A stretch of DNA of 64,000 bases from TMP-7 sp038212445 (lineage in GTDB: Bacteria > Acidobacteriota > Terriglobia > Bryobacterales > Bryobacteraceae), in assembly GCA_038212445.1 (NCBI GenBank), contig JBBQUM010000007.1:173200-237199 (forward strand), in the 5' to 3' direction. The translations under genes and the position numbers were made by a program. The notes below the pieces were generated by a model. The model saw nothing but the letters and a program-made list of their open reading frames with translations, was not told the origin of the DNA and did not search any database. Within the stretch, counting starts at the first letter, position 1; each line of letters begins with the position of its first letter. This document shows, in pieces, positions 1-7,683 of this stretch.

Positions 1-882
1 TCCCACTTCACCGGTCGGCAGCGTCGCGGCCGGCACAGCTAGGGCCGGAGCGATGCTGAACGTAACTCCTGTAGAGGTGGAGACGTTGTTCGAATCCGTG
101 ACTACTGCCGTGAAATTGAAGGTTCCCGCAGTTCCCGGATTGCCCGTTACCACCCCAGTGCTTGGATTCAACCCGAACCCAGCCGGAAGCGGCGTCAAGT
201 TTCCGTAAACGTACGGCGGTACACCTTGGCCTGCAGTGAGGGTGCCTGTATACGCCTGCCCCACTTCGCCCGTCGGGAAGCTGGCCGACAGCGTTGGCGG
301 AGGAACGATAGTAAGCGTAAATGCACGGTTCGCCGCTTGTCCCGGGGAACTCGCGCTGGCATTGATTTGGTAAGCACCAGGTACGGCAACCGATCCCTGC
401 AAACTGGCCGACGACGCGCCCGGCAGAAGCAGTAGTGTCAGTCCCGCAGGCACACCGTTGATGAAGTTGATGCCGTTAATGTTCGTCTGAATCGTCAGAT
501 TCAGAGTGGCGCCGGCAGTGAACGTCCCCAGGTTAGCCGGCGTAGTAAACACCAGCACCGGATCCACCAGGACAGTGTAATCCCGGGACGTGTAAGGAAC
601 TGAACTTAGATCGAGCGGCAGGATGCTAATGCCGAAACTACCGGTAGTCGTCGGAGTGCCCGACAAAGTCCCGCTGGCGGTATTGAAAGTCAGACCGGGA
701 ACTGAGCCCTGCATCTGCCAAGCGCTGATGGATCCGCACCCGCTACAGGTGAATGTCTGCGAAAAATTGTGGGTCAACGATGAGTTCAGAGTTGCCACGT
801 TCGGCAGAACCGTCTGCCCAAACATCAATGGCGCAATGACAAGCGCACTCGCGGCAAGAAGATAGGAAGAATAGCGTCTCAT
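1..882 (-). CDS. Secreted protein with putative Ig-like repeats (3' part outside window)
   Basis: An open frame runs leftward from an ATG at 882 to the window edge without a stop, about 294 residues. It begins with a signal peptide (MRRYSSYLLAASALVIAPL) and continues as beta-rich, Gly/Ser/Thr-rich repeats. These contain phrases such as LPTGEVGQAY, GLTFNTASGTLSGTP and GFGLNPSTGVVTGNP, which are typical of the 'putative Ig' (He_PIG-like) repeats of secreted acidobacterial proteins. Its ATG overlaps the TGA of the upstream gene as ATGA, so the two are probably translationally coupled. The exact role is unknown; an extracellular adhesive or structural role is inference. Confidence 0.8.
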   Translation of the reverse strand, partial: MRRYSSYLLAASALVIAPLMFGQTVLPNVATLNSSLTHNFSQTFTCSGCGSISAWQMQGSVPGLTFNTASGTLSGTPTTTGSFGISILPLDLSSVPYTSRDYTVLVDPVLVFTTPANLGTFTAGATLNLTIQTNINGINFINGVPAGLTLLLLPGASSASLQGSVAVPGAYQINASASSPGQAANRAFTLTIVPPPTLSASFPTGEVGQAYTGTLTAGQGVPPYVYGNLTPLPAGFGLNPSTGVVTGNPGTAGTFNFTAVVTDSNNVSTSTGVTFSIAPALAVPAATLPTGEVG

Positions 883-1781
883 TGGGCAGACTCCGAAACA
901 CTCACAGGAGCCGGGACAAAGTAAACTCGCGGCTCGGATCCGGCATCAGCCAGCCACAGCGGACCTCCGGAATCGGTCAACAGTCGTATGGTGTCAGGAC
1001 GCCCGGCACTGCCGAGTCCCGTCACCTTGCAGGCACAGGTGGTATCGGCCAACTTCTGGCCCGCGGAATCCAGCATCAACACGCGGCCGCCTCCCGTTAC
1101 CACCGTTAGCCGTCCTCCCCGTACGCTCCCCAGATAAATCGCTTCGCCATCCACCGGGGTCATCGCGATCTCGTGATCGCCCAACATCAGCTTCGACACC
1201 GTCTGGATCGCGGTCGTCGCGCCTCCAGTAAGAAATGTGAAATCGAGAACCGCATCGGCAGTGATGCGGCGAATACCGCTCCCGTCGTGCAACACCAGGC
1301 CGTCCGGCTGCATCAGCAGCACCGACCCGCCATCGTCAGACACCGCCGCTCGTACCGCGAGCGAAGCGAATTCCTGCGACAGCTTCCAAGCCCCACCCGA
1401 CAGGCTGAAGACTTGCACCCAGGATGCATCCCGGTATGACAGCGCCAGCGCTGTTCCGCCCCCGCTCCACGTTGCCGTCGACGGCCCCGGACGCGCGCCT
1501 TCAAGCGCCATCCGTGTACCCTCCGCAAGATCGTAGATCACCGGCACTCCTGCATCGCCGGTCAACGCCACACTGGCACTCGTGGCAGGGTTCAACTGGA
1601 AAATACGGATGCCCTGCGGAAGCGCCAGAACGTCGCTTTGACGCGACGAGCCAGGCACTCCATAGATCGTCCGCGCGCTGCTCGACGCAGCGTCCACTGT
1701 CCAGGCGAGTACAGGACCGCTCGCCGTCTGCGCAGCTACACTGGCTGCGGTAAGTATCATTGATGCAAATATCGGTTTCAT
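879..1781 (-). CDS. Secreted propeller-like protein of unknown function
   Basis: About 300 residues with an N-terminal signal peptide (MKPIFASMILTAASVAAQ). The rest is a run of short beta-strand blocks rich in Gly, Asp and Ser, resembling a beta-propeller, but I see no diagnostic catalytic motif. A CxC pair (TCACK) lies near the C terminus. I prefer the ATG at 1781 because AGG sits eight bases upstream; an in-frame GTG at 1790 would add three residues. It lies between two other exported proteins on the same strand and its stop overlaps the next start. Function is unknown. Confidence 0.75.
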   Translation of the reverse strand: MKPIFASMILTAASVAAQTASGPVLAWTVDAASSSARTIYGVPGSSRQSDVLALPQGIRIFQLNPATSASVALTGDAGVPVIYDLAEGTRMALEGARPGPSTATWSGGGTALALSYRDASWVQVFSLSGGAWKLSQEFASLAVRAAVSDDGGSVLLMQPDGLVLHDGSGIRRITADAVLDFTFLTGGATTAIQTVSKLMLGDHEIAMTPVDGEAIYLGSVRGGRLTVVTGGGRVLMLDSAGQKLADTTCACKVTGLGSAGRPDTIRLLTDSGGPLWLADAGSEPRVYFVPAPVSVSESAQ

Positions 1782-1805
1782 GGAAAGCACCTAATCTGTC
1801 TTGCC

Positions 1806-2417
1806 CTAACGAGGCGGTCCTACGGTCGGCGTGCCGGGAACAATCACAACACCAGGCGCCGCAGCCACCGGCGTCGTGGTGTTGCCGCCCCGAGTCAGCC
1901 CAATCGCCAGACCCACTGCCACTGCTACTCCAACGCCGCCGATGATCCAAGGCGTCTTGCCCGTCATCATGCCGGCAGCTGCCATGACGTTCGACTGCTT
2001 CATCGTCCGGCTCGCAGTCTTGCCGTCTTTACTTGCCGAAATCCGAATCTCAAAATTGCCGGCTGACTTGTTCGAAGTCATGCCGCTCATCACTACCTTG
2101 CCCTCGGCATTCGTCGTAGCAGTAATGGTATTACTCCCATTCAAGAACAACGCGCTCGGCCCGTTCGACGGGCTGGTGAACGTCACGATGGCACCCGCCA
2201 CCGGCTTATGGTTCTCGTCCTCCACTTGGACGATGGCCTCGCGGCTCACCCGCTGGCGGATGTTTACAATGGCATCATCGCCTTCGAGAATGTTGATCGT
2301 CAGGCCGCCAGTGGGCTGCTGCGCCATCACCGGAACCGCCAATAACGATGTATAAAAGAGAATCGATACCCCTAGCCAGGCGATTGGCTGCTGATATCTT
2401 GTGCGATAGCGTGACAT
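1806..2417 (-). CDS. Exported protein with Ig-like (Big_1 / carboxypeptidase-regulatory-like) domain and C-terminal membrane helix
   Basis: About 203 residues from the ATG at 2417, which has GGAAGGA seven bases upstream; an in-frame GTG at 2432 lies inside that ribosome binding site and is less likely. A signal segment (residues 10-33, ending VMAQQP) is followed by one Ig-like domain: IVQVEDENHKPVAGAIVTFT and later TTNAEGKVVMSG. A hydrophobic helix follows (IIGGVGVAVAVGLAIGLTRG), then a Pro/Val/Gly tail. This single-Ig plus C-terminal helix layout is common in Acidobacteriota. Probably first gene of the minus-strand trio. Confidence 0.8.
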   Translation of the reverse strand: MSRYRTRYQQPIAWLGVSILFYTSLLAVPVMAQQPTGGLTINILEGDDAIVNIRQRVSREAIVQVEDENHKPVAGAIVTFTSPSNGPSALFLNGSNTITATTNAEGKVVMSGMTSNKSAGNFEIRISASKDGKTASRTMKQSNVMAAAGMMTGKTPWIIGGVGVAVAVGLAIGLTRGGNTTTPVAAAPGVVIVPGTPTVGPPR

Positions 2418-2499
2418 CTGTCTTCCTTCCACTCCACACTCAAGAGTGACAAACTAGGCGTCCTGGTTTCACAATGATACACGGAATTCTTTCGACAAA

Positions 2500-3558
2500 A
2501 TGACCCGGCCCTCCAACAAAACCTCGCGTCTTGAGGACACCGTCGTAGCCCCCAAGGTAGTAAGTGAACTCCGCATTGCCATCGTCGGAACGGGTGCGCT
2601 CGGCAATGATCTATATCGACTGCTGGGCCTGATAAGTGTAGGAGACATTCTACTTATTGATCCTGATCGGGTCGAGGAATCGAACCTCACCGGGTCAGTC
2701 CTGTATCACCGGAACGACATAGGAAAGAGTAAGGTCCAAGTACTTCTAGAGCGGGGGAACGTCCTATTTCCCAACACTAAGATTTCTGCCAAACCTGTCG
2801 AAATCGCCGACCTCGGGTGGGGCCGGCTCCAGGACCGCCACCTCATTTTCGGCTGCGTCGACCGCGATTCCGCCCGCCTCGAACTCGCCCGCATCGCCAC
2901 TCGCCTCCACCTTCCCGTGTGCGACGGCGGACTCGGCGGCGCCGGCGCCACCGCCGGTAGAGCTTCCTATTTCCCCGGCCGCGCCGGACCCTGCTTCGGC
3001 TGCCGCCTATCCGCCGCCACCCGGCGCCACCTGCTGCGCGAGTGGCAAAGCCAGCCCTACCCCTGCTCGCCTGCCTTGGCCGAACCCGTCCGCCCCAACA
3101 CCCCGGTCATCACCTCCATCACCGCTGGCCTCATGCTCGACCATGCCCTCCGTTCTCGCGCCGGATCCGTTGAGTTCCGCCTCAATCCGCCCAGCCTCGA
3201 AACCATCACCATCACTCAAAGCGATTCCTGCCCCTTCCATGACCACCCTCCTGCCCCTCTGCTCTCCATCGAAGGGTCCTTCGCAAAAAATCTCGCCGCC
3301 GGCCAACAGATTTCCTGGGAATGGCCGATCTGTACCCAGGCCCGCTGTCTCCGCTGCAAGTGTGTGTTCAATCCGTTCATCCGTACAAGCCGCCTGCGTG
3401 CGAAGGCGCTGTGCCCTTCTTGTGGCAGCCACCAGATCGATGTGACGGAATCGATCAGAAGTATTGCCAGCGATTCGCCCTGGGCCGAGCGGACGCCAAC
3501 TGAAATCGGTCTACCGCCGGACCACCGTTATACAATTTGGGACAAGATCCCCACATGA
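2500..3558 (+). CDS. E1-like ubiquitin-activating enzyme (ThiF/MoeB fold) with C-terminal zinc motif
   Basis: 352 residues. Residues 25-35 hold the nucleotide-binding loop (IVGTGALG), 50-63 the acidic strand and SNL segment (LLIDPDRVEESNL), and 71-78 the Arg/Lys of ThiF-fold enzymes (RNDIGKSK); D121 lies in FGCVDRD. C165/C168 (GPCFGC) match the zinc pair of MoeB/ThiF. C189 (YPCS) sits where ThiF-type enzymes carry the active-site cysteine, just before the conserved VITSITAGLMLDHAL helix. A C-terminal region with C283-x2-C286 and C305-x2-C308 forms a second zinc-ribbon-like module. The family adenylates the C-terminal Gly of beta-grasp proteins. Here the Ubl and E2 lie two and three genes downstream and no thiamine or molybdopterin genes are nearby, so protein conjugation is inferred. 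No clear ribosome binding site precedes the ATG. Confidence 0.85.
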   Translation: MTRPSNKTSRLEDTVVAPKVVSELRIAIVGTGALGNDLYRLLGLISVGDILLIDPDRVEESNLTGSVLYHRNDIGKSKVQVLLERGNVLFPNTKISAKPVEIADLGWGRLQDRHLIFGCVDRDSARLELARIATRLHLPVCDGGLGGAGATAGRASYFPGRAGPCFGCRLSAATRRHLLREWQSQPYPCSPALAEPVRPNTPVITSITAGLMLDHALRSRAGSVEFRLNPPSLETITITQSDSCPFHDHPPAPLLSIEGSFAKNLAAGQQISWEWPICTQARCLRCKCVFNPFIRTSRLRAKALCPSCGSHQIDVTESIRSIASDSPWAERTPTEIGLPPDHRYTIWDKIPT

Positions 3559-4241
3559 CATCGCGCGCCATCGCAACTCTAGCCGCTGCCGTCTTTGTCA
3601 TGACGCTCCTCCAGTTCTTCAGCACCTTGGGAGGACCCTGGATTGCCATAACCGCAGCCTGTGCATTGCCGTTTCTCGCCGTCGGCCTCCTTTCTTTTTT
3701 TGAAGTGCGGCTCGGCGCCGCCTCGCTGATTGGCGCCACCGTCACCGCCAGCGCCCTCGGAATTGTCCTATCCGCTCTCGCCCGCCAGAACGATCCCCTC
3801 CTGGTTCTCTGCCCCTTCATCGCCTGCGGACTGATGGCAGCCATCATCTGGTGGCGCGGTCGCAATACTCAGCGCTGCTCACTCTGCAACTCCCGCATCG
3901 CCGGCGAGGTTTCATTCACCTGCCCGCGTTGTGGACTCGTCGTCTGCGAGAACCGCTGCTGGGACTTCGTGAAACTGCGCTGCAACCTCTGCGTACAGAA
4001 TCGCGTCCCCGCCCTTCCGCCCGACGGCCGCTGGTGGGACCGCATTTTCGGCCCCGCCACTCCCCATGGCCGCTGCAATCTTTGCCAGTCGTCAGGCGAA
4101 GAAACTGAACTGCGCAACTGTCCCAAATGCGGCCGCCCGCAGTGCCGCGATTGCTGGGACGACGCAAACGGAGTCTGCTCGCGCTGCCAGTGGCTACTAC
4201 CTTCGCTGCCGGATGCGCTAAAAACGTATATGGGTCAGTAA
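3555..4241 (+). CDS. Membrane protein with two RING-like eight-cysteine zinc modules (candidate E3)
   Basis: 228 residues. The ATG at 3555 overlaps the E1 stop as ATGA. Four hydrophobic helices fill roughly residues 4-100, the last ending AAIIWWRGR. The soluble remainder carries two modules with almost the same cysteine pattern. The first is C-x2-C, C-x2-C-x4-C-x3-C, C-x2-C (CSLC, CPRC, CENRC, CNLC). The second is CNLC, CPKCGRPQCRDC, CSRC. This C-x2-C/C-x2-C-x4-C-x2-C/C-x2-C spacing fits binuclear cross-brace (RING or related treble-clef) folds with all-cysteine ligands. Computational surveys (Burroughs, Iyer, Aravind) predicted prokaryotic RING E3s beside E1/E2/Ubl genes. The E3 role here is inference; a structural zinc protein is the alternative. 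Confidence 0.8.
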   Translation: MTSRAIATLAAAVFVMTLLQFFSTLGGPWIAITAACALPFLAVGLLSFFEVRLGAASLIGATVTASALGIVLSALARQNDPLLVLCPFIACGLMAAIIWWRGRNTQRCSLCNSRIAGEVSFTCPRCGLVVCENRCWDFVKLRCNLCVQNRVPALPPDGRWWDRIFGPATPHGRCNLCQSSGEETELRNCPKCGRPQCRDCWDDANGVCSRCQWLLPSLPDALKTYMGQ

Positions 4242-4258
4242 GGAGTCACCGCGTCCCC

Positions 4259-4519
4259 ATGCCTAAATACCAGATCTACTTCGATACCATCCGCGGCGAG
4301 ACAAAGTACAACGTCGACATCGACGACCAGGAAGTCCTCGACCAGGTGCTGCACGAAATTCTCTACGACCTGCGCGAACGCGGCGACGTTCTCCAGGGCG
4401 ACGGTGAACCGCAAGTGGTGTGGAACGGGCGCACGCTCGATTTTGCCGCCGCCCTGCCATCGCAAGGCGTCCGCCCCAACGATGTCCTCCGCGTCTCCAC
4501 CATGGCCAGCAATGGCTGA
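4259..4519 (+). CDS. Ubiquitin-like beta-grasp protein ending in glycine
   Basis: 86 residues from ATG 4259, with AGGAG (4240-4244) 14 bases upstream, 17 bp after the membrane protein stop. A beta hairpin (YQIYFDT / TKYNVDI) is followed by a helix (QEVLDQVLHEILYDLRER) and the closing strands VVWNGRTLDF and DVLRVST. This is the order of ubiquitin, and the part resembling ubiquitin LIFAGKQL...LHLV is easy to see. The tail after the last strand is short (TMASNG), ending in a single Gly, so no protease is needed to expose it. It looks closer to YukD/EsaB-like ubiquitin folds than to ThiS/MoaD, but no type VII secretion genes are nearby. Neighbours supply an E1 and an E2. Confidence 0.82.
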   Translation: MPKYQIYFDTIRGETKYNVDIDDQEVLDQVLHEILYDLRERGDVLQGDGEPQVVWNGRTLDFAAALPSQGVRPNDVLRVSTMASNG

Positions 4520-5021
4520 CCTTCGGCAGCGCCGCATTGCCGCCGAGCGTGCATTTTTAGAAACCCTGCTGCAACTCAATCCCGGACGCTTGGAATTCGA
4601 TTCCTGGCAAACCGAACGCGACACCGACATCGTACGCGTCCGCCTGCTGGACACCCCAGCCACGCTCCTCGACGGGTCAGTTTCCCTGGCCCACGCACTC
4701 CGCCTGAATTTTCCCGCCTACTTCCCCGCAGTCCCGATAGAAGCCTTCTTGGACGTCCCGGTTCTCCACCCGAACGTCCACCCCGAAAATGGCTTCATCT
4801 GCTTATGGGAATCCCACGCCGCCGGCGACACAATCGTCCAGGCACTACTTCAAACCCAACGCGTCATCACCGGAAAACTCTCAAACCCCTATCCCGAACA
4901 CGTAATGCAGTCACTCTCCCAGCCCCCTGTTCCACTCCCCTACATCCCCCTAGCAATTCCCCAAGACGAAACCCGCGCATCCTTCACCAGACCCATCCAC
5001 CGCCTCTCCCCAATCCAGTAA
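4512..5021 (+). CDS. E2-like ubiquitin-conjugating enzyme
   Basis: 169 residues from ATG 4512, overlapping the Ubl gene by 8 bp in another frame. The core follows the eukaryotic UBC fold closely: FPAYFPAVPIEAF corresponds to the FPxxYPxxPPxxxF strand. HPN at 86-88 matches the oxyanion-hole HPN motif. C97 in GFICLW sits at the spacing of the catalytic cysteine of E2s (G-x-I-C-L), and TIVQALLQTQRVI plus SNPYP match the TIxxVLLSIQSLL...PNP helix. The C-terminal 30 residues are Pro-rich. The expected reaction is to accept the Ubl from E1 as a thioester and transfer it. Last gene of the cassette; no JAB or cysteine protease follows. Confidence 0.85.
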   Translation: MADLRQRRIAAERAFLETLLQLNPGRLEFDSWQTERDTDIVRVRLLDTPATLLDGSVSLAHALRLNFPAYFPAVPIEAFLDVPVLHPNVHPENGFICLWESHAAGDTIVQALLQTQRVITGKLSNPYPEHVMQSLSQPPVPLPYIPLAIPQDETRASFTRPIHRLSPIQ

Positions 5022-5041
5022 GCACAAGCGCACACCAGTAG

Positions 5042-6175
5042 CGCCAGCGCAAGCAAACAGCGCAGGCAAATAGCACAAGCGCGCAGCTAGTCACGCACGC
5101 CGACAAAATCGAGAGCATCGGCCCCTGCCCCGCAAACGCCATCGACATGTCCCGCTACACCGCCATCCCCGGCCTGATCGACGTCCACACTCACCTCACC
5201 TACGTCCACCAAAACCCAGTCACCCAGTCAGGCCGCAACGCCGCAGTAGTCTACCTCGCAGCAGCCAACGCCAAAAAAACTCTGGAAACCGGCGTCACAA
5301 CAGTACGCGACCTCGGCGCCCAGAACTATTCCGACATCGCCATGCGCGACCTCATCAACGAAGGGCTCATGACCGGCCCCCGCATGTTCGTCGCCGGCTA
5401 CGGCCTGCAGATCCAGCGCGGCGCAAACGCCACACCCAACAATGCAACCGGCACCGCGGAAGTAATGCGCGTAGTGCGACAGCAAGTCTTCGCCGGCGCC
5501 GACTGCATCAAGATGTATGGTTCCACCGGCTCCGGCCAGGACGTCACCCAGCTCGAGACCTTCACCTTTGAAGAAATGAAAGCCGCAGTCGACTCCGCCC
5601 ACGCACTCGGCAAGCGCATCGCCATCCATAGCTATGGACCCACCGGTGCCCGCGACGCCGTCCGCGCCGGAACGGACTCGCTGGAGCACGCCACCGACAT
5701 GGACGACGAAACTATAGCGAGCATGGTGCGAAGCAACACCTGGTACGTCCCGACCATCGATCACAATCGTTACTACGCCGACAACTACAAACTGCTCGGC
5801 TACCCGGCCAAGGCAGTAGACGGCCTCAACCACTACATCGCCCGCAACCTGGCCACCGCAAGAAAGGCCTGGAAAGCAGGCGTAAGATTCGCGATGGGTT
5901 CCGACGCCGTCTACACAATGTTCGGCGAAAACACCCGCGAACTAGCCTGGTTCGTAAAGGCCGGCATGACCCCCGAAGACGCACTCAAGGCCGCCACAAT
6001 AAACGGCGCCGAACTCCTCGGCCAGGAAAAGTCGTTAGGCGCCCTACGGCCCGGCTACCTGGCCGACATCGTCGCAGTTGAAGGCGACCCCCTAACCGAC
6101 ATTCAGATAGTTATCGACAAAGTCCGATGGGTAATGAAAGCCGGAGAAGTAGTAGTCGACAAAACAAAGTATTGA
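5042..6175 (+). pseudogene. Metal-dependent amidohydrolase lacking its normal 5' end
   Basis: The body is a convincing imidazolonepropionase-like/prolidase-type amidohydrolase: GLIDVHTHL (metal His-x-His), CIKMYGS (bridging Lys), AIHSYG and SLEHATD (metal His), and MGSDAV (metal Asp). The first usable start is the ATG at 5147, which leaves 342 residues. The preceding frame (5090-5146) still encodes the usual strand before it (THADKIESIGP), but no start codon exists between the TAG at 5039 and 5147. The first ~25 residues of the family are replaced by repetitive AGC/GCA-rich sequence. It may be translated from 5147 without its N-terminal beta-sandwich strands, or be a decayed gene. Its 3' end is tandemly duplicated. 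Confidence 0.6.
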
Positions 6176-6452
6176 GTAGATGCAGCACTGGTAGCATGGA
6201 GCTCCCGCCCCGTGCAGAGCATGAATCAGCGAGTCATCAGGATGCACCGCGAGGAAATCACGCGCCACCGCCCTTGGCCGAGCACAAGAAGCATGAAAGT
6301 AAAGTAGTCGACAAAACAAAGTATTGAGTAGATGCAGCACTGGTAGCATGGGGCTCCCGCCCCGTGCAGAGCATGAATCAGCGAGTCACCAGGATGCACC
6401 GCGAGGAAATCACGCGCCACCGCCCTTGGCCGAGCACAAGAAGCATGAAAAT
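6152..6452. repeat. Tandem direct duplication, period 152 bp
   Basis: Two copies, 6152-6303 and 6304-6452, differ at only two internal positions (gga/ggg near 6201/6353 and tca/tcac near 6238/6390) and at the very end. The first copy includes the last codons and stop of the amidohydrolase (VVDKTKY), so the second copy carries a detached duplicate of that gene end. The near identity indicates a recent duplication. Confidence 0.9.
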
Positions 6453-6491
6453 AATGCGGCCAAATAGCACGCTTGATGCGTCGCGCATCCG

Positions 6492-6660
6492 CTAAAGAGG
6501 AATCACGATGCGCCCACCGATCTCAGCAGTAGACCAGCGTTCAGGCACAACGAGACCGTTCACCCCTAGATCGCAATCGTCACGGCGCCGTCCAAAGCCA
6601 GCGAAACGGAGCAAACCGCTTGGGGCCGAGCCTGGTAGACCTCCCCGCGCACGACAGATG
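6492..6660 (-). pseudogene. Possible remnant of a minus-strand gene
   Basis: Within the gene-poor stretch 6176-6783, the minus strand reads as protein-like in two adjacent frames: VRGEVYQARPQAV...DGAVTIAI up to a TAG at 6566-6568, then GVNGLVVPERWST and AEIGGRIVIPL up to a TAG at 6492. The pieces look like one C-terminal region broken by an indel. I do not recognise the family. The rest of 6453-6783 holds no gene I can support; a 67-codon plus frame at 6508-6711 has a fair Shine-Dalgarno (AAAGAGGA) but unnatural Arg/Pro-rich composition. Confidence 0.25.
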
Positions 6661-6783
6661 GCAATCGTAGGGTGCTGGGATCGTGCCGAACAGCGCGTTA
6701 ATCACAAGTAACTCGGACAGTCCACCTGTACGTGGGAACTACACACCCGTTCGTCCGCGCGGGCCCACACTATACTCAGAACA

Positions 6784-7482
6784 ATGATCGCCTCAACGGG
6801 CGAAATCCTCGAACGATTGGAAGCATTCCACGGTAAGCAGCACCCGTGTTGGCCCACTGACCCCTACCTGTTCCTGGTGTGGTGGCACTGTGGTTACCCC
6901 GCCAGCGATGGCGCGTGTGCGAAAGGTTGGCAGTCTCTGCAGCGGAGCGTCGGTGTCGATTTGCCACAGATCCTTGCAGCATCGTCTGCGGAATTGACCA
7001 AGGCGCTCACCCCGGGTGGCATGGTGCCCGAACTCCGCGCCAGACGACTCAAAGAGATCGCTGCCCGCGTTCGGGATGACTTCGGCGGCGACTTGCGCCG
7101 GGCACTCTTCGGACCCCTTCCGCAGGTTCGGAAAGCGCTCAAGAAGTTTCCCAATATCGCCGATCCCGGCGCCGACCGCATATTACTGTTCAGCGGCGTG
7201 GCGCCCACCCCTGCCGTTCCGTCCAATTGCCCGCATGTGTTGGTCCGGATCCAGCGCGGACTGGAGCGGGAGAATTACGCGGTCAACTATCAACAAGCTC
7301 AACAGGCAATAGCAAACGAAGTCGCCGAGAACGTCGATGCTCGGATGCGCGCCTATCTGCTTTTGAAACGGCATGGCCAGGAACTTTGTAAACGCGCCAA
7401 ACCAAAATGCCTGGACTGTCCGGTTCACTCGATCTGCGCCTACCACGGGGGCCATCATCGCGGGCGGGCGAGTCAGAGTTGA
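6784..7482 (+). CDS. Endonuclease III-like HhH/FeS protein
   Basis: 232 residues with the C-terminal iron-sulphur loop of the endonuclease III/MutY superfamily in exact spacing: C202-x6-C209-x2-C212-x5-C218. A helix-hairpin-helix-like segment (ALKKFPNIADPGADRIL) lies around 118-133. The segment that normally carries the catalytic Asp (VDTH in endonuclease III) reads VPSN here, and the usual catalytic Lys of the hairpin is not apparent. The protein is therefore a divergent relative whose glycosylase or lyase activity is uncertain. The next gene is a glycosylase-like remnant, so the pair may have formed a base-excision unit. Confidence 0.75.
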   Translation: MIASTGEILERLEAFHGKQHPCWPTDPYLFLVWWHCGYPASDGACAKGWQSLQRSVGVDLPQILAASSAELTKALTPGGMVPELRARRLKEIAARVRDDFGGDLRRALFGPLPQVRKALKKFPNIADPGADRILLFSGVAPTPAVPSNCPHVLVRIQRGLERENYAVNYQQAQQAIANEVAENVDARMRAYLLLKRHGQELCKRAKPKCLDCPVHSICAYHGGHHRGRASQS

Positions 7483-7683
7483 CGCAATTCAAAACTCTAC
7501 TGTCGTTCCCGAAATTTGATAAGTTGGCCCGCTGCTGTCGGGTGTCCTTTCGAGGGCAATACCGGGGACCGTATTTCCACCACCATGCAAACGCGGCAGC
7601 GCCAAAGCAACCGGATCCACGGCCATTGGATGCTGCTCCTACCATCTTGATCGCGGGAGACATCGACCTTCCCCGGTGAAATA

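Noticed and set aside
4127..4258. Longer N terminus for the Ubl (start at 4127)
   Set aside because: It would overlap the cysteine-rich end of the membrane protein in another frame and has unnatural composition; ATG 4259 has an AGGAG upstream and opens the fold directly.
4404..4511. Longer N terminus for the E2 (start at 4404)
   Set aside because: The extra 36 residues are Arg/Pro/Ser-rich shadow of the Ubl gene; ATG 4512 precedes the natural helix.
2500..4519. E1 plus Ubl as a thiamine or molybdopterin sulphur-carrier pair
   Set aside because: The Ubl resembles YukD/ubiquitin folds rather than ThiS/MoaD, an E2 is adjacent, and no thiamine or molybdopterin genes are nearby.
4259..4519. Type VII secretion YukD/EsaB component
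   Set aside because: No WXG100, EssC or other T7SS genes in the window; E1 and E2 are the neighbours.
6508..6711. 67-residue plus-strand protein
   Set aside because: Arg/Pro-rich, no recognisable fold, and the opposite strand looks more like real coding sequence.
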